Of a stretch of 64,000 nt of DNA, positions 1 to 8,125 are shown one piece after another. Numbering within the stretch: position 1 is the stretch's first letter; each line of letters opens with the position of its first letter. The notes under the pieces are model-generated. The model did no database searches and was not told the DNA's origin. It was given only the letters and a program-made list of their open reading frames with translations. The stretch is from the NCBI RefSeq assembly GCF_014653695.1, contig NZ_BNAR01000005.1:124001-188000 (forward strand), read 5' to 3'. The DNA comes from Lentzea cavernae. GTDB lineage: Bacteria; Actinomycetota; Actinomycetes; Mycobacteriales; Pseudonocardiaceae. A program made the position numbers and the translations under genes.

Positions 1-145
1 CGAGTTTGCGCAGGTGGAACGAGCACAGACCGGAACTCTGCCCCAGGCGCGCGGCGGCCTGGGTGGAGGTCAGCGTGCCGTGCTCGGCCAGCAGGTCCAG
101 CAACGCGATGCGCACGGGGTGGTCGGGAAGCGGCCGTCGGGACAT
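1..145 (-). CDS. ArsR-like winged-helix regulator, N-terminal part (cut by window edge)
   Basis: Only the first 48 codons are inside the window, starting at the ATG complement at 143-145. The visible part reads as a winged helix-turn-helix: a PVRIALLDLLAEHG helix followed by LTSTQAAARLGQSSGLCSFHLRKL, typical of actinobacterial ArsR-like HTH proteins. It is transcribed away from the peptide deformylase gene, and two CTTTGCAAAG palindromes lie in the gap of under 50 bp, so it may control itself and the deformylase. The rest of the protein, including any ligand-binding part, is not visible. Confidence 0.75.
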   Translation of the reverse strand, partial: MSRRPLPDHPVRIALLDLLAEHGTLTSTQAAARLGQSSGLCSFHLRKL

Positions 146-163
146 GGCACCACCCTACCGAAT

Positions 164-192
164 ACTTTGCAAAGACTGCTACTTTGCAAAGT
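164..192. promoter_or_regulatory. Twin CTTTGCAAAG palindromes in the divergent gap
   Basis: Perfect 10-bp palindromes CTTTGCAAAG lie at 165-174 and 182-191, 17 bp start to start; the second ends one base before the ATG of the deformylase gene. The arrangement fits a dimeric repressor operator overlapping a leaderless or short-leader promoter. The same decamer recurs at 7650-7659. Which protein binds is inference; the edge HTH gene is the obvious candidate. Confidence 0.6.
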
Positions 193-771
193 ATGTCTCA
201 TCGAGGTTCACCACGCCGCATCACCGTCGTGGGCGAAGAGGTCCTGGCCCGCCGCTGCCGAGCGGCCACCGAGTTCGGCACCCCCGAGCTCACCCAGCTG
301 ATCGACGACATGTTCGCCACCAACCACATGGCCAAGGGCGCCGCCATCGCCGCGAACCAGGTCGGTGTCGACCTGCAGCTGTTCGTGTGGGACATGACCG
401 ACGAATGGGGCACCCACCACGTCGGCCACATCCTCAACCCCGTGCTGGACGACCTGCCCCCTGACCAGCGCACACTGCTCGAGGAACCCGAGGGCTGCCT
501 GTCGGTGCCGGGCCCGTACCGCGTGGTCGCCCGCCCTGACCGCGCCGTCGTGCGCGGCCAGGACAAGGACGGCACCCCGATCGTCGTCGAGGGCAGGGGC
601 TACTTCGCCCGCTGCCTGCAACACGAGACCGACCACCTCCACGGCCGGCTCTACCTCGACCGGCTCACCCAGCGCGAACGCAAGTCCGTGCTCAGGGAGA
701 TGGCCGCCTCTCAGGACGAGGTGTTCGCCCGCCGCGCCGCCCGCAGTTCCTCCGCGGCCTCGTCCAGCTGA
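193..771 (+). CDS. def: Peptide deformylase
   Basis: 192 aa. Removes the N-terminal formyl group from nascent proteins with an active-site metal. The three family motifs are present: GAAIAANQ (residues 49-56, variant of GxGxAAxQ), EGCLS (100-104, Cys metal ligand) and QHETDHLHG (143-151, two His ligands and the catalytic Glu). The start at ATG 193 gives the usual length; an in-frame TTG at 184 lies inside the upstream palindrome. The C-terminal tail is Ala/Ser/Arg-rich and overlaps the convergent coiled-coil gene by 61 bp. The promoter carries operator-like palindromes, unusual for a housekeeping enzyme, so this may be an accessory copy. Confidence 0.93.
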   Translation: MSHRGSPRRITVVGEEVLARRCRAATEFGTPELTQLIDDMFATNHMAKGAAIAANQVGVDLQLFVWDMTDEWGTHHVGHILNPVLDDLPPDQRTLLEEPEGCLSVPGPYRVVARPDRAVVRGQDKDGTPIVVEGRGYFARCLQHETDHLHGRLYLDRLTQRERKSVLREMAASQDEVFARRAARSSSAASSS

Positions 772-1853
772 CGCTCGGCGCGCTCGGCACGGGTCAACGT
801 CTGAGCGCGCGCGTCCTCCACCACGGCGAGCGTCTGCCGCACCGCCGCGACCTGCTCCGCACTCTCCTGCCTGACCTGCGCGAACCGCGCCTCGAACTCA
901 CCGCGCGCCCGCTCCAGCTCGACACGGGCGTCCGCCGCGGCCTGCTCCGCGCGTTCGGCGCGCACCACCGCCTGGTCCCGTGCCTTCGCGGCCCGGCTGA
1001 CGGTCTCCGCCGCCTCCTGCCGGACCTGGTCCGCACCCTCGACCGCCACCGACGCCTCGGCCTTGGCCTGCTCGGCCACCGCCTGAGCCTCCGCGCGTGA
1101 CTGCTCGACCTCCTGCGCGGCCTGGGCACGGGCCTGTTCGATCTCCTTGGCCGCCTGCCGCCGCGCCTGCTCGGCGTGCTTCACCGCGTCGGCCTTCGCC
1201 TGCTCCGCCGCCTCTGATGCCAGGCGCACCTTCTCGTCCGCCTCGGCCCGGATCTCCTCGATCAACGCCGACGCCTGCACCCTGACCTCGGCGATCTCGG
1301 CCTCGGCCCGCTCGGCGGCGGCCCGCGCGGCCTCCCGGGCCTCGTCCCGTTCCGTCACCGCCGTGTCCACGGCGTCGTCGGCTTCCTCCGCCGCACGCAC
1401 CGCCTGCTCGGTGGTCTCCTCGGCCACCTTGCGCGCCTGCTCCGCGTCGTGCCGGCGGCGTTCGGCGGAGGCCACTTCCGCCTGCGCCTCCGCGACCCGG
1501 CGTGCGGCCTCGGCCTCGGCGGCCTGGATCTGGCTCTCGGCGACACTCGGGTCCGCCATGGCGTTCAGCTCGCCGACGGCCCTGCCGAGCGTCTGGGTCA
1601 TCTGTTCCGAGAGCACTCGGAAGCGGTCGAGGAGCTCTTCAGCCCTGATCTTGGCGGTACCGGAGACCCTAGGAAGATTCGTCACGGTGACGACCTCCAG
1701 GTTTTGCTCGGGGGTTTCCGCCAGCCGCTGCCGCTCCCTCCACGCCCGCCAGCGCGTGTGCTCCGGCAGATCGCAGTACTCCGAGGGTCTGCCAGGCCCG
1801 CCACCTCGAAAAACGGGGCGCTCACAGCCGGGGAAGTTGCAGCTCGTCTCCAC
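711..1853 (-). CDS. Long coiled-coil protein with an N-terminal Cys/His cluster
   Basis: 380 aa, no enzyme motif recognised. Residues 1-45 hold a compact Cys/His set (C5, C10, C27, H32) with basic residues, possibly a small zinc or DNA-binding module. From about residue 70 to the end the sequence is an uninterrupted Ala/Glu/Arg/Gln-rich heptad pattern, that is, a long coiled coil. This layout (small basic head plus long alanine-rich coiled coil) recalls KfrA-like DNA-binding proteins, but I cannot confirm homology. The 3' end overlaps def convergently. A strong inverted repeat lies about 75 bp upstream of its start, in the gap to the receiver gene, and would suit autoregulation. Confidence 0.75.
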   Translation of the reverse strand: METSCNFPGCERPVFRGGGPGRPSEYCDLPEHTRWRAWRERQRLAETPEQNLEVVTVTNLPRVSGTAKIRAEELLDRFRVLSEQMTQTLGRAVGELNAMADPSVAESQIQAAEAEAARRVAEAQAEVASAERRRHDAEQARKVAEETTEQAVRAAEEADDAVDTAVTERDEAREAARAAAERAEAEIAEVRVQASALIEEIRAEADEKVRLASEAAEQAKADAVKHAEQARRQAAKEIEQARAQAAQEVEQSRAEAQAVAEQAKAEASVAVEGADQVRQEAAETVSRAAKARDQAVVRAERAEQAAADARVELERARGEFEARFAQVRQESAEQVAAVRQTLAVVEDARAQTLTRAERAERQLDEAAEELRAARRANTSS

Positions 1854-1926
1854 GCGGATATCGTAGCAGAATTACGTGTGCACTAACGTTATCCAACGCA
1901 ACGCTACTCTATCGGGCATGAAAATC

Positions 1927-1961
1927 CTGGCCGCCGATAAGTAAACATTATCGGCGGTCAG
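1927..1961. repeat. 14-bp inverted repeat with 7-base loop
   Basis: The arms at 1927-1940 and 1948-1961 pair over 14 positions with one mismatch (G/T); the inner ten bases, CCGCCGATAA and TTATCGGCGG, are perfect. The loop is GTAAACA. It sits in the divergent gap between the coiled-coil gene and the receiver gene, with no T-tract. That favours an operator or structural site over a terminator, but a terminator cannot be excluded. Confidence 0.7.
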
Positions 1962-1994
1962 ATCTAGCCGGGATCTGGTTAGGGGTCAGCCCTG

Positions 1995-2408
1995 ATGCGG
2001 GTGTGGCACCGGCCGGTCATGCTCGGTGCGGTGGACGACGTGCTGATCGTGGATGACAACGCGTCGTTCCGAGCTGTGGCCAGAGCACTGCTGGAGCAGG
2101 GGCGCTTCAGGGTCGTCGGCGAGGCCGGGTCGATCGCCGCGGCGCTGACCACCGCGGCCGCCACCGGCCCTGACGTGGTGTTGCTGGACATCGGGCTGCC
2201 CGACCGCGACGGCATCAGCGCGTGCGCCGATCTGCAGGCGGCGGTGCCACGGGCCGCGATCGTGTTCTGCTCGGTGCGCGAGGCCGGCCAGTACGAGGAC
2301 GCCGTGCGCCGCTCCCCCGCCGTCGGGTTCCTGTCCAAGTCCCAGCTGTCCGCGGAGGCGCTGGCCACCGTTCTCGCCGAGCGGACCGATCAGCGGGACC
2401 TGAGGTAG
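1995..2408 (+). CDS. Receiver-only response regulator
   Basis: 137 aa, a single CheY-like receiver domain with no output domain. The acidic pair is D20-D21 in LIVDDN, the phospho-acceptor is D65 in LLDIGLPD, and the conserved Lys is in GFLSK. In-frame starts at ATG 2019 or GTG 2031 would trim an atypical N-terminus and are plausible. It converges on the NarL-type regulator gene and overlaps it by 19 bp. Without an output domain it may act as a phosphate sink or protein-interaction switch, perhaps for the adjacent kinase; that partnership is inference. Confidence 0.85.
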   Translation: MRVWHRPVMLGAVDDVLIVDDNASFRAVARALLEQGRFRVVGEAGSIAAALTTAAATGPDVVLLDIGLPDRDGISACADLQAAVPRAAIVFCSVREAGQYEDAVRRSPAVGFLSKSQLSAEALATVLAERTDQRDLR

Positions 2409-3043
2409 GCCAGCACTGCGAGCACCCGGCGGTGGTGGCCCGACTCGATGGGCAGGGTGAGGCGCTGGAAGATGTTGCGCACGTGGGTTTCCACGGTCTT
2501 GCCGGTGAGGCTGAGCTCGGCGGCGATCGCCTGGTTCGACCTGCCCTGCGCCATCAGGGCCAGCACCTCGAGCTCACGCGCGGTCAGCCCGTCGAGCAGG
2601 TCACGTCGCCGGGGACCGGCCAGCATCGCCGACACCACGTCCGGGTCGAACGCGCAGCCACCGGCGGCGACGCGGTGCACCGCGTTGAGGAAGTCACCGC
2701 CGGACGCCCGGTCCTTCAGCAGGTACCCGACGCCGCGGGTGACGTCGCCGACCAGCTCGGTCAGGTGCGAGACCTCCAGGTACTGCGACAAGAGCAGCAC
2801 TCCGACCGAGGGTCGGCTCGTGCGGATGCGCACGGCGGCGTGCAGGCCTTCGAGGTGGTGTCGTGGCGGCATCCTGATGTCGACCACCGCGAGGTCCGGG
2901 ACGTTGGCCTCGACCGCGGCGAGCAGCGCGTCCGCGTCACCGACCTCGGCGAGGATGCGGCAGCCCGCGTTCGTCAGCAACTCGGCGAGAGCGCTGCGGA
3001 ACAGCCGTGCGTCGTCGGCGATCACCACCCCGAGCCCGGTCAC
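2390..3043 (-). CDS. NarL/LuxR-family response regulator
   Basis: 217 aa. N-terminal receiver with acidic pair D10-D11, phospho-acceptor D55 (VVDIRMPP) and a Lys in GYLLKDRA. The C-terminal LuxR helix-turn-helix at about 150-195 reads [18 protein letters not shown] followed by [16 protein letters not shown]. The start is GTG at 3043; its GTGA overlaps the stop of the upstream histidine kinase gene, so the two are co-translated and form a two-component pair. The product should be a DNA-binding transcription factor activated by phosphorylation; the regulon is unknown. Confidence 0.93.
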   Translation of the reverse strand: MTGLGVVIADDARLFRSALAELLTNAGCRILAEVGDADALLAAVEANVPDLAVVDIRMPPRHHLEGLHAAVRIRTSRPSVGVLLLSQYLEVSHLTELVGDVTRGVGYLLKDRASGGDFLNAVHRVAAGGCAFDPDVVSAMLAGPRRRDLLDGLTARELEVLALMAQGRSNQAIAAELSLTGKTVETHVRNIFQRLTLPIESGHHRRVLAVLAYLRSR

Positions 3044-4782
3044 GGCCGCTCCAACGGGAGCAGTGCGATGACCGAGGTGCCCGTGCCGGGTTCTCCGCGC
3101 ACCGTCAGCACCCCGTCCACGGCGGAGACCCGGTCGCGCAGGCCGGTCAGCCCGGTGCCGCGAGCAGGGTCGGCGCCACCCGTCCCATCGTCGACCACGG
3201 CCAGCCGCAACGCGCTGTCGCGGACGTCGACCTCGATGCGGATGTGGTCGGCGGACGCGTGTTTGAGCGCGTTGGTCACCGACTCCGCCGCCACGTAGTA
3301 CGCGGTGGCCGCGACCAGCTCGGACAGGTCCGGCAGGTCGGCCTCGACCAGCTCGACCGGTTGCGGTGAACGGGCGGCCAGCGCGCGCAACGCCGGCTTC
3401 AGCCCGAGGTCGCTGAGCACCGACGGGTGGATGCCGCGCGCCAGTTCACGCAGCTCGGCGAGCGCCTCCTCGAGGCTGCCGGCACTGCGGCGCAGCAGCT
3501 CGTCCAGTTCGGCGTCCGCACCGGCGACCAGCCGCTGCCGTGCCAGGCGCAGGGTGAGCGCGGCCGTGACCAGCCGTTGCTGGGCGCCGTCGTGCAGGTC
3601 CCGTTCCACCCGCCTGCGCTGTTCGTCCCCGGCCGCAACGATCCTGGCCCTGGACGCCTTGACCTCGGCCAGCTGGGCGCGGACCTCCGCGGCCAGGCGC
3701 TGGTTGTCCAGTTCCAGGGCCGCGGCGGAGGCGACGGCGAGCAGCACGTGGTGGTCGTCCTGCAGCGCCGGGTCGTGCACGAGCACCGCCACGCGCCGCC
3801 CACCCCGGTCGACCGGGGTGAACGCGCGGTCCAGCGGCACCGGCCGTCCGTCGGCGTCGACGTAGTCACCGTGCTCCGGCCGGTGGTAGCCGACCTGCAA
3901 CGACGGATCGCCCAGCGCCTGCGCCAGCAGTGCGCGCAACCGCCCCGGCGGCGAACCGGGCATGCGTGCCAGCAGGTTCGCCACCGACGTCCGTCCCAGC
4001 CGCACGCGCCACACACCGCTGAGGAACGCCAGCGGCAACGCGAGCATCGCCGCACGGGTCATGCCGACCAGCACGTCGTGGTGCCAGGAGATCTCGGTGC
4101 CCAGCAGGGCGTCGAGCACCGACGTGGACCCGCCGAACAACCCGACGGCGAACAGCGGTGCGAGAACACGCCGAGCGGGCCGGCTCGACGTCACCCAGCG
4201 CCGCACCAGCACCGCCGTCACGGCCGCGCCGATCACGAACTGGACGCCGTCCACGGCCCTGGCGACCACTCCGTACGGCGACGGCCACACCAGCAGCAGG
4301 TTCGGGATCAGCGTGTCGAAGCTCAGCGTGCTCACCGGGATGAGCACGAACACCGCCGTGTAGGAGACCGCGGTGAGCACCCGGTCCACACCGGTGCGCA
4401 GCACGCCGTCCGGGTAGGCGAGCAGCAGGTGCACGAGGAACCCGGCGGACGCCGACCGCAGCAGCAGACCCACCGTGTGCACCACGGGATCCACCGAGAT
4501 CTGCACGTCCTCGGCGAACCAGCCGATCCCGATCAGCACCATCAGCAGGCCGATCCGGACGGCCGGCACCTCCGGCCTGCGGTAGGCCGCGATCACCCCG
4601 GCCACCAGGTAACCCCCGCCCACCGCGGCGGAGAACGCGATCCCGGTCGACCCCTCGTGCTGCCCGGACGCGGTCACCACCAGCACCAGCGCACCCCAGC
4701 ACGCACCGACCGCGGCGAGCGTCCCGATCAGCGGCGCAGGGCGGAGCCGGGTGCGCACCGGCGCCCCGCCCACCAGTTCCAC
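3040..4782 (-). CDS. NarL-type sensor histidine kinase
   Basis: About 580 aa. The N-terminal half is strongly hydrophobic with about eight predicted membrane segments and no obvious extracytoplasmic sensor. A short linker leads to a HisKA_3 box with the phospho-accepting His in [17 protein letters not shown], and the ATPase end has DDGTGG followed by [11 protein letters not shown]. An ORF extends upstream to 4956, but that part is not protein-like and would cover the divergent promoter. GTG 4782 lies four bases after a GGAGG; GTG 4785 or 4758 are alternatives. It phosphorylates the NarL-type regulator encoded directly downstream with a GTGA overlap. Confidence 0.9.
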   Translation of the reverse strand: MELVGGAPVRTRLRPAPLIGTLAAVGACWGALVLVVTASGQHEGSTGIAFSAAVGGGYLVAGVIAAYRRPEVPAVRIGLLMVLIGIGWFAEDVQISVDPVVHTVGLLLRSASAGFLVHLLLAYPDGVLRTGVDRVLTAVSYTAVFVLIPVSTLSFDTLIPNLLLVWPSPYGVVARAVDGVQFVIGAAVTAVLVRRWVTSSRPARRVLAPLFAVGLFGGSTSVLDALLGTEISWHHDVLVGMTRAAMLALPLAFLSGVWRVRLGRTSVANLLARMPGSPPGRLRALLAQALGDPSLQVGYHRPEHGDYVDADGRPVPLDRAFTPVDRGGRRVAVLVHDPALQDDHHVLLAVASAAALELDNQRLAAEVRAQLAEVKASRARIVAAGDEQRRRVERDLHDGAQQRLVTAALTLRLARQRLVAGADAELDELLRRSAGSLEEALAELRELARGIHPSVLSDLGLKPALRALAARSPQPVELVEADLPDLSELVAATAYYVAAESVTNALKHASADHIRIEVDVRDSALRLAVVDDGTGGADPARGTGLTGLRDRVSAVDGVLTVRGEPGTGTSVIALLPLERP

Positions 4783-4903
4783 CACGCCTCCCCGGCAACC
4801 CTCCCACCCGTGTAGTCGTCGGAACGGCGAGCTGTGTGACAGGGGACGTTTCTCAGTGCAGGCCCCGATGTCGCGGCAGGACCGCGCTCCTACCGTCGAG
4901 GAC

Positions 4904-5449
4904 ATGGCACGGGACAAGGTCGCCGAGATCCGGATCAACCCCCGGACGGTCCGCATCGGGCATCAGGTGTACCCGCTGGCGAACATCTCCAGGGTGCAGA
5001 CCCTCGAGGTCAGGTGGGGCGGCAGGCTCGCCACCTCGTACCCGGTGAAGGCGATCGCCGTGCTGCTGGTGCTGTTCGCGCTGGTGTCCGGGGCGATCGT
5101 GGTGCTGGTGCCCGCGCTCGGCGTCGGCGGCCGCGCGCTGACCACCCAGCTCCTGATGGGCGCGATGGCACTGTTCGGCGTGTCGACCGCGTACTTCGTG
5201 CTGCTGTTCCTCTACCGCCTTCTGTTGCGCCGCAAGCACTACGCCTTGCTGCTGGAGGCGTCAGGCACCCAGTACACGGCGCTGTCCGGCACCGACCTCG
5301 CCGAACTGCACCGCATCGAGGCGGAGATCGTCAACGCCATCGAGAAACCGCCGACCCGCGAGCACGTCGTGGAGGTCCACGGGGACCTGGTCCTCGGCAA
5401 CCAGACGAAGCAGACCGGGTCCGGCAGCCGGATGACCATCAACAACTGA
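4904..5449 (+). CDS. DUF6232-like membrane protein with a C-terminal repeat motif
   Basis: 181 aa from ATG 4904. Residues 8-30 form a short beta-rich head (TVRIGHQVYPLANISRVQTL) like proteins annotated DUF6232. Two membrane helices follow (about 50-72 and 82-108), then a basic stretch and a cytosolic tail. The last 22 residues begin GDLVLGNQTKQTG and end MTINN; 15 of the 22 positions match the N-terminus of the protein encoded 16 bp downstream. Function unknown. The shared motif suggests the two proteins assemble together. It is divergent from the histidine kinase gene. Confidence 0.8.
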   Translation: MARDKVAEIRINPRTVRIGHQVYPLANISRVQTLEVRWGGRLATSYPVKAIAVLLVLFALVSGAIVVLVPALGVGGRALTTQLLMGAMALFGVSTAYFVLLFLYRLLLRRKHYALLLEASGTQYTALSGTDLAELHRIEAEIVNAIEKPPTREHVVEVHGDLVLGNQTKQTGSGSRMTINN

Positions 5450-5465
5450 CCAGCGGGGGACCGAC

Positions 5466-5795
5466 ATGGGCGACACCGTGCACGGCAGCCAGTACAAGCA
5501 GACCGGGTCCAGAAGCGAGATGACCGTCAACAACTCCTCGGGGGCGAGCACCGCGGACGTCAACGCCGCGATCGCCGAGCTGCGGGCGTTCATCGAGCAC
5601 CTCACCCGCACCGGGGCGGTCGGCCCGCAGGGTCAGGTGAACGACCCCGCCGCGGTGGTGGCGGAGGTCGAGTCGAACCGGAGCCGGTTGTCGGCGCTGG
5701 GCAAGGCGGTGCTCGGTGGTGCGAAGGACGCGGTGCTCGCCGCGGTGAAGGACGGCGTGGGGTTGCTGATCGTCGCGCTGCTGGGCCGTGCCTGA
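5466..5795 (+). CDS. Small protein with N-terminal Gly/Asn-rich motif and hydrophobic C-terminus
   Basis: 109 aa. Residues 2-23 start GDTVHGSQYKQTG and end MTVNN, matching the C-terminus of the preceding membrane protein at 15 of 22 positions. Residues 30-80 look helical (AAIAELRAFIEHL, VAEVESNRSRL). The last 25 residues form a hydrophobic helix (AVKDGVGLLIVALLG) that could insert in a membrane. A GGGG ribosome site precedes ATG 5466. No known family recognised. It probably belongs to one transcript with 4904-5449 and 5829-6317. Confidence 0.75.
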   Translation: MGDTVHGSQYKQTGSRSEMTVNNSSGASTADVNAAIAELRAFIEHLTRTGAVGPQGQVNDPAAVVAEVESNRSRLSALGKAVLGGAKDAVLAAVKDGVGLLIVALLGRA

Positions 5796-5828
5796 GGAGA
5801 ACCCGACGTTCGAGGAGGAGATCACATC

Positions 5829-6317
5829 ATGCCCAGAGTCCACGACGAGCTGACGTCCACCGATCACATCCCCCCGGACATCGATCCGCCGGAGTCCTGG
5901 GGAGACGGCTTCGACCGGCGAGAGGGGTTCGCCCTTCGAATCCTGGACAAGTACTGGATGTCGGTCTTCGTCGAGCGATCGTTCTCCGCCGGACCGGCGG
6001 ACCAGCGGAAGAATCTCCTCAGCCGAGTCGACGGAGTACTCGCCCGTTGTATCAGTTGCGTGGGCGAGGAGTGGGAGGTGCGGAGCGAGCCCACGTCGGC
6101 CAACCGGGTGGGCCTGGTCGTCTACACGGCGAAGGGCAAAGCACTGGCGGCGGGCACGGGCATGCTCTCCGGTGCGGGCAGTTTCCACTTCCACCTGGAC
6201 ACCCTCTACGACGGAATGACCAACAGCAGCGGTGTCGAGTACCACGTCGAGGGGAGCGCGTCCTCGACCGGTGAGTGGGAGGTCACCGCGGGTGTGTCGG
6301 TGGAAGACCCTCGTTGA
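5829..6317 (+). CDS. Hypothetical protein
   Basis: 162 aa, not recognised. No signal peptide or membrane segment is visible. The N-terminal third is acidic and proline-containing. The C-terminal half is beta-rich and Gly/Ser-rich (GKALAAGTGMLSGAGSFHFHLDTLYDG). A strong GAGGAGGAG ribosome site at 5812-5820 precedes ATG 5829. It follows the two motif-sharing genes by 33 bp and likely shares their transcript, so it may be the soluble member of a three-protein set. The 3' end stops five bases before the convergent M20 peptidase gene. Confidence 0.75.
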   Translation: MPRVHDELTSTDHIPPDIDPPESWGDGFDRREGFALRILDKYWMSVFVERSFSAGPADQRKNLLSRVDGVLARCISCVGEEWEVRSEPTSANRVGLVVYTAKGKALAAGTGMLSGAGSFHFHLDTLYDGMTNSSGVEYHVEGSASSTGEWEVTAGVSVEDPR

Positions 6318-6322
6318 GGCGA

Positions 6323-7582
6323 TCAGCCGACTGAGCGCAGGGTGGCCAGGACCAGGGCCCGCGTGACGGTGACGACCTCGCTCAACGGAACCTGCTCCTG
6401 AGGACCGTGCGCCAGCCGGACGTCACCGGGCCCGTACTGCAGGGTCGGAATCCCCGCCCCCGCGTACAACCGCAGATCACTGCCATAAGGTGCACCCTGC
6501 TCGGCAGGCCGCGCGGTCCGGGTGACATCGGCGTGCGCGCCACCGACCAGGTCCGCGAGCGGATGCCCCGCGGCCAACCGCCCGCTCGCGAACTGACCAC
6601 CAGGCCACGACACCACGGCGGGGTGCGCCCGCAACCACGGATCCGCCGCACAGGCCTCGGCCACGCACGCGTCCAGATCGGCCCGAGCCGCAGCCGGGTC
6701 CTCCCCCAGCGCCACTCCCAGCCGACCCTCGGCCACCAGCAGATCGGGCACGCTACTGGCCCAGTCACCTGCGGAAACAGTGCCAACGGACAACGGGTAC
6801 GGCACCGCCCAGGAGGCCATCAGCGCATCGGCGTCGGCGTTGCGGCGGGTCTCCAGACGCGCGAGGGCGGCGTGGATCGGCAGGTAGGCGTCGATGGCGC
6901 TGACGCCGGCGTAGCGGGTGCTGCCGTGTGTGGCCTTGCCGGGGACCTCGATGCGGAACGTGAGCGCGCCCGCGTTGGCGACCATGAGTGCGCCGCTGGT
7001 CGGTTCGGTGATGATGCAGGCGTCGCCGGTGTGGCCGCGTCGCAGGGTGCCGAACGCGCCGAGGCCGCCGTCCTCCTCGCTGACGACGAAGTGCGCGGAC
7101 ACCTGGCCCCGCAGCGTCACCTCGGCGGCGCGGATCGCGGCCAGTGCGGCGAGGATCGCCACGACACCGGCCTTCATGTCGCACGCGCCTCGTCCGTGCA
7201 CGACGTCCCCGTCGACGCGCGGGCTGAACGGGTCGCCCTTCCACTGCGCGAGGTCGCCGGGCGGGACGACGTCGACGTGGCCCTGCAGGATCAGCGTCGG
7301 GCCGTCGTTGCGCCGCGTGCCGCCGACCAGGCCCCAGGCCTCGGTGCGCGGTGCTTCGCCGCCGGGGAAGTCCTCGTGGGCGCGGACCTCGTCCAGGTCC
7401 ATCGGCCACAGGTCGACGTCGAGGTCCAGCCGCTCGAGGTGTCCGGCCAGCACGTGCTGCAGTTCGGACTCCGCGGCGCTGCCGGTCACGCTCGGGACCT
7501 CGAGGAGGTCCACCAGGAGCCGGCCGATGGCCGCCTCGTCCACTGCGGCCAGTGCCGCGGCCTCGACATCGTTGATCGTCAC
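6323..7582 (-). CDS. M20-family metallopeptidase / deacylase (ArgE/DapE type)
   Basis: 419 aa. Binuclear zinc hydrolase of the ArgE/DapE/ACY1 class, cleaving N-acyl amino acids or small peptides in the cytoplasm. The metal site is visible as LQGHVDVVPPGD (His, Asp) and GRGACDMKAG (bridging Asp), with the general base and ligand in SEEDGG. A dimerisation insert follows, then the C-terminal His region. It is transcribed divergently from an Lrp/AsnC regulator gene across about 105 bp, which suggests amino-acid-dependent control. The exact substrate cannot be read from sequence. Confidence 0.9.
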   Translation of the reverse strand: MTINDVEAAALAAVDEAAIGRLLVDLLEVPSVTGSAAESELQHVLAGHLERLDLDVDLWPMDLDEVRAHEDFPGGEAPRTEAWGLVGGTRRNDGPTLILQGHVDVVPPGDLAQWKGDPFSPRVDGDVVHGRGACDMKAGVVAILAALAAIRAAEVTLRGQVSAHFVVSEEDGGLGAFGTLRRGHTGDACIITEPTSGALMVANAGALTFRIEVPGKATHGSTRYAGVSAIDAYLPIHAALARLETRRNADADALMASWAVPYPLSVGTVSAGDWASSVPDLLVAEGRLGVALGEDPAAARADLDACVAEACAADPWLRAHPAVVSWPGGQFASGRLAAGHPLADLVGGAHADVTRTARPAEQGAPYGSDLRLYAGAGIPTLQYGPGDVRLAHGPQEQVPLSEVVTVTRALVLATLRSVG

Positions 7583-7649
7583 GAGGCGTGAGACTAGGTT
7601 CGCGCGACCACACCCAACAATCGTCAGGAACGGCGTTCAACCCTGAATT

Positions 7650-7659
7650 CTTTGCAAAG
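7650..7659. promoter_or_regulatory. CTTTGCAAAG palindrome upstream of the Lrp gene
   Basis: The same perfect decamer that occurs twice before the deformylase gene lies 28 bp before the ATG of the Lrp-type gene, in the gap shared with the M20 peptidase gene. In DNA this G+C-rich a third copy is unlikely to be chance, but the binding protein is unknown. Confidence 0.45.
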
Positions 7660-7687
7660 ATCCAGGCTCCACGACGATTATTTGCGG

Positions 7688-8125
7688 ATGGATTCCATCG
7701 ACGAGGCGATCATCCGGTGCGTGCTGCGTGACGCCCGTGCCACGTACGCCGAGATCGGCAAGGCGGCCGGGTTGTCGCCGTCCGCGGCCAAGAGGCGTCT
7801 GGACCGGCTGGTCGCGACCGGGGCGATCCGCGGCTTCAGCGCGGTGGTGGACCCGCAGGCCATGGCGTGGCACACCGAGGCGTTCGTCGAGATCTACTGC
7901 ACGGGCAACCCCACGCCGGCCCAGCTGACGAAGGCGCTCGAGGACATTCCCGAGGTCATCGAGGCGTGCACGGTCTCCGGTGCCGCCGACGCGATGCTGT
8001 ACATGCTCGCCAGGGACATCCCGCACCTGGAGCAGGCCATCCAGCGGGTGCGCTCGACGGCTCCCGTGGAGCGGACCGAGAGCGCGATCGTGCTGTCCCG
8101 GTTGCTCACCCGTCCGCGTCTGTGA
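7688..8125 (+). CDS. Lrp/AsnC-family transcriptional regulator
   Basis: 145 aa from ATG 7688; upstream in-frame codons to 7652 would run through the CTTTGCAAAG site and are not used here. N-terminal helix-turn-helix (IIRCVLRDARATYAEIGKAA, LSPSAAKRRLDRL) and C-terminal RAM ligand-binding domain (AFVEIYC, IPEVIEACTVSGAADAMLYM). These proteins sense amino acids and control transport or metabolism. Divergence from the M20 peptidase suggests that gene is the target. The 3' end overlaps the convergent MarR gene by 20 bp. Confidence 0.92.
   Translation: MDSIDEAIIRCVLRDARATYAEIGKAAGLSPSAAKRRLDRLVATGAIRGFSAVVDPQAMAWHTEAFVEIYCTGNPTPAQLTKALEDIPEVIEACTVSGAADAMLYMLARDIPHLEQAIQRVRSTAPVERTESAIVLSRLLTRPRL

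Noticed and set aside
36..144. Coding on the + strand upstream of def (long frames from 6 and 14)
   Set aside because: The minus-strand winged-helix reading is clearly protein-like, and ATG 193 gives a normal-length deformylase.
3427..4815. 462-aa open frame on the + strand
   Set aside because: Opposite the histidine kinase gene, His/Arg/Gln-rich, typical of a G+C-driven spurious frame.
4783..4956. Extension of the histidine kinase to 4956
   Set aside because: The extra residues are not protein-like and would cover the divergent promoter and the upstream gene's leader.
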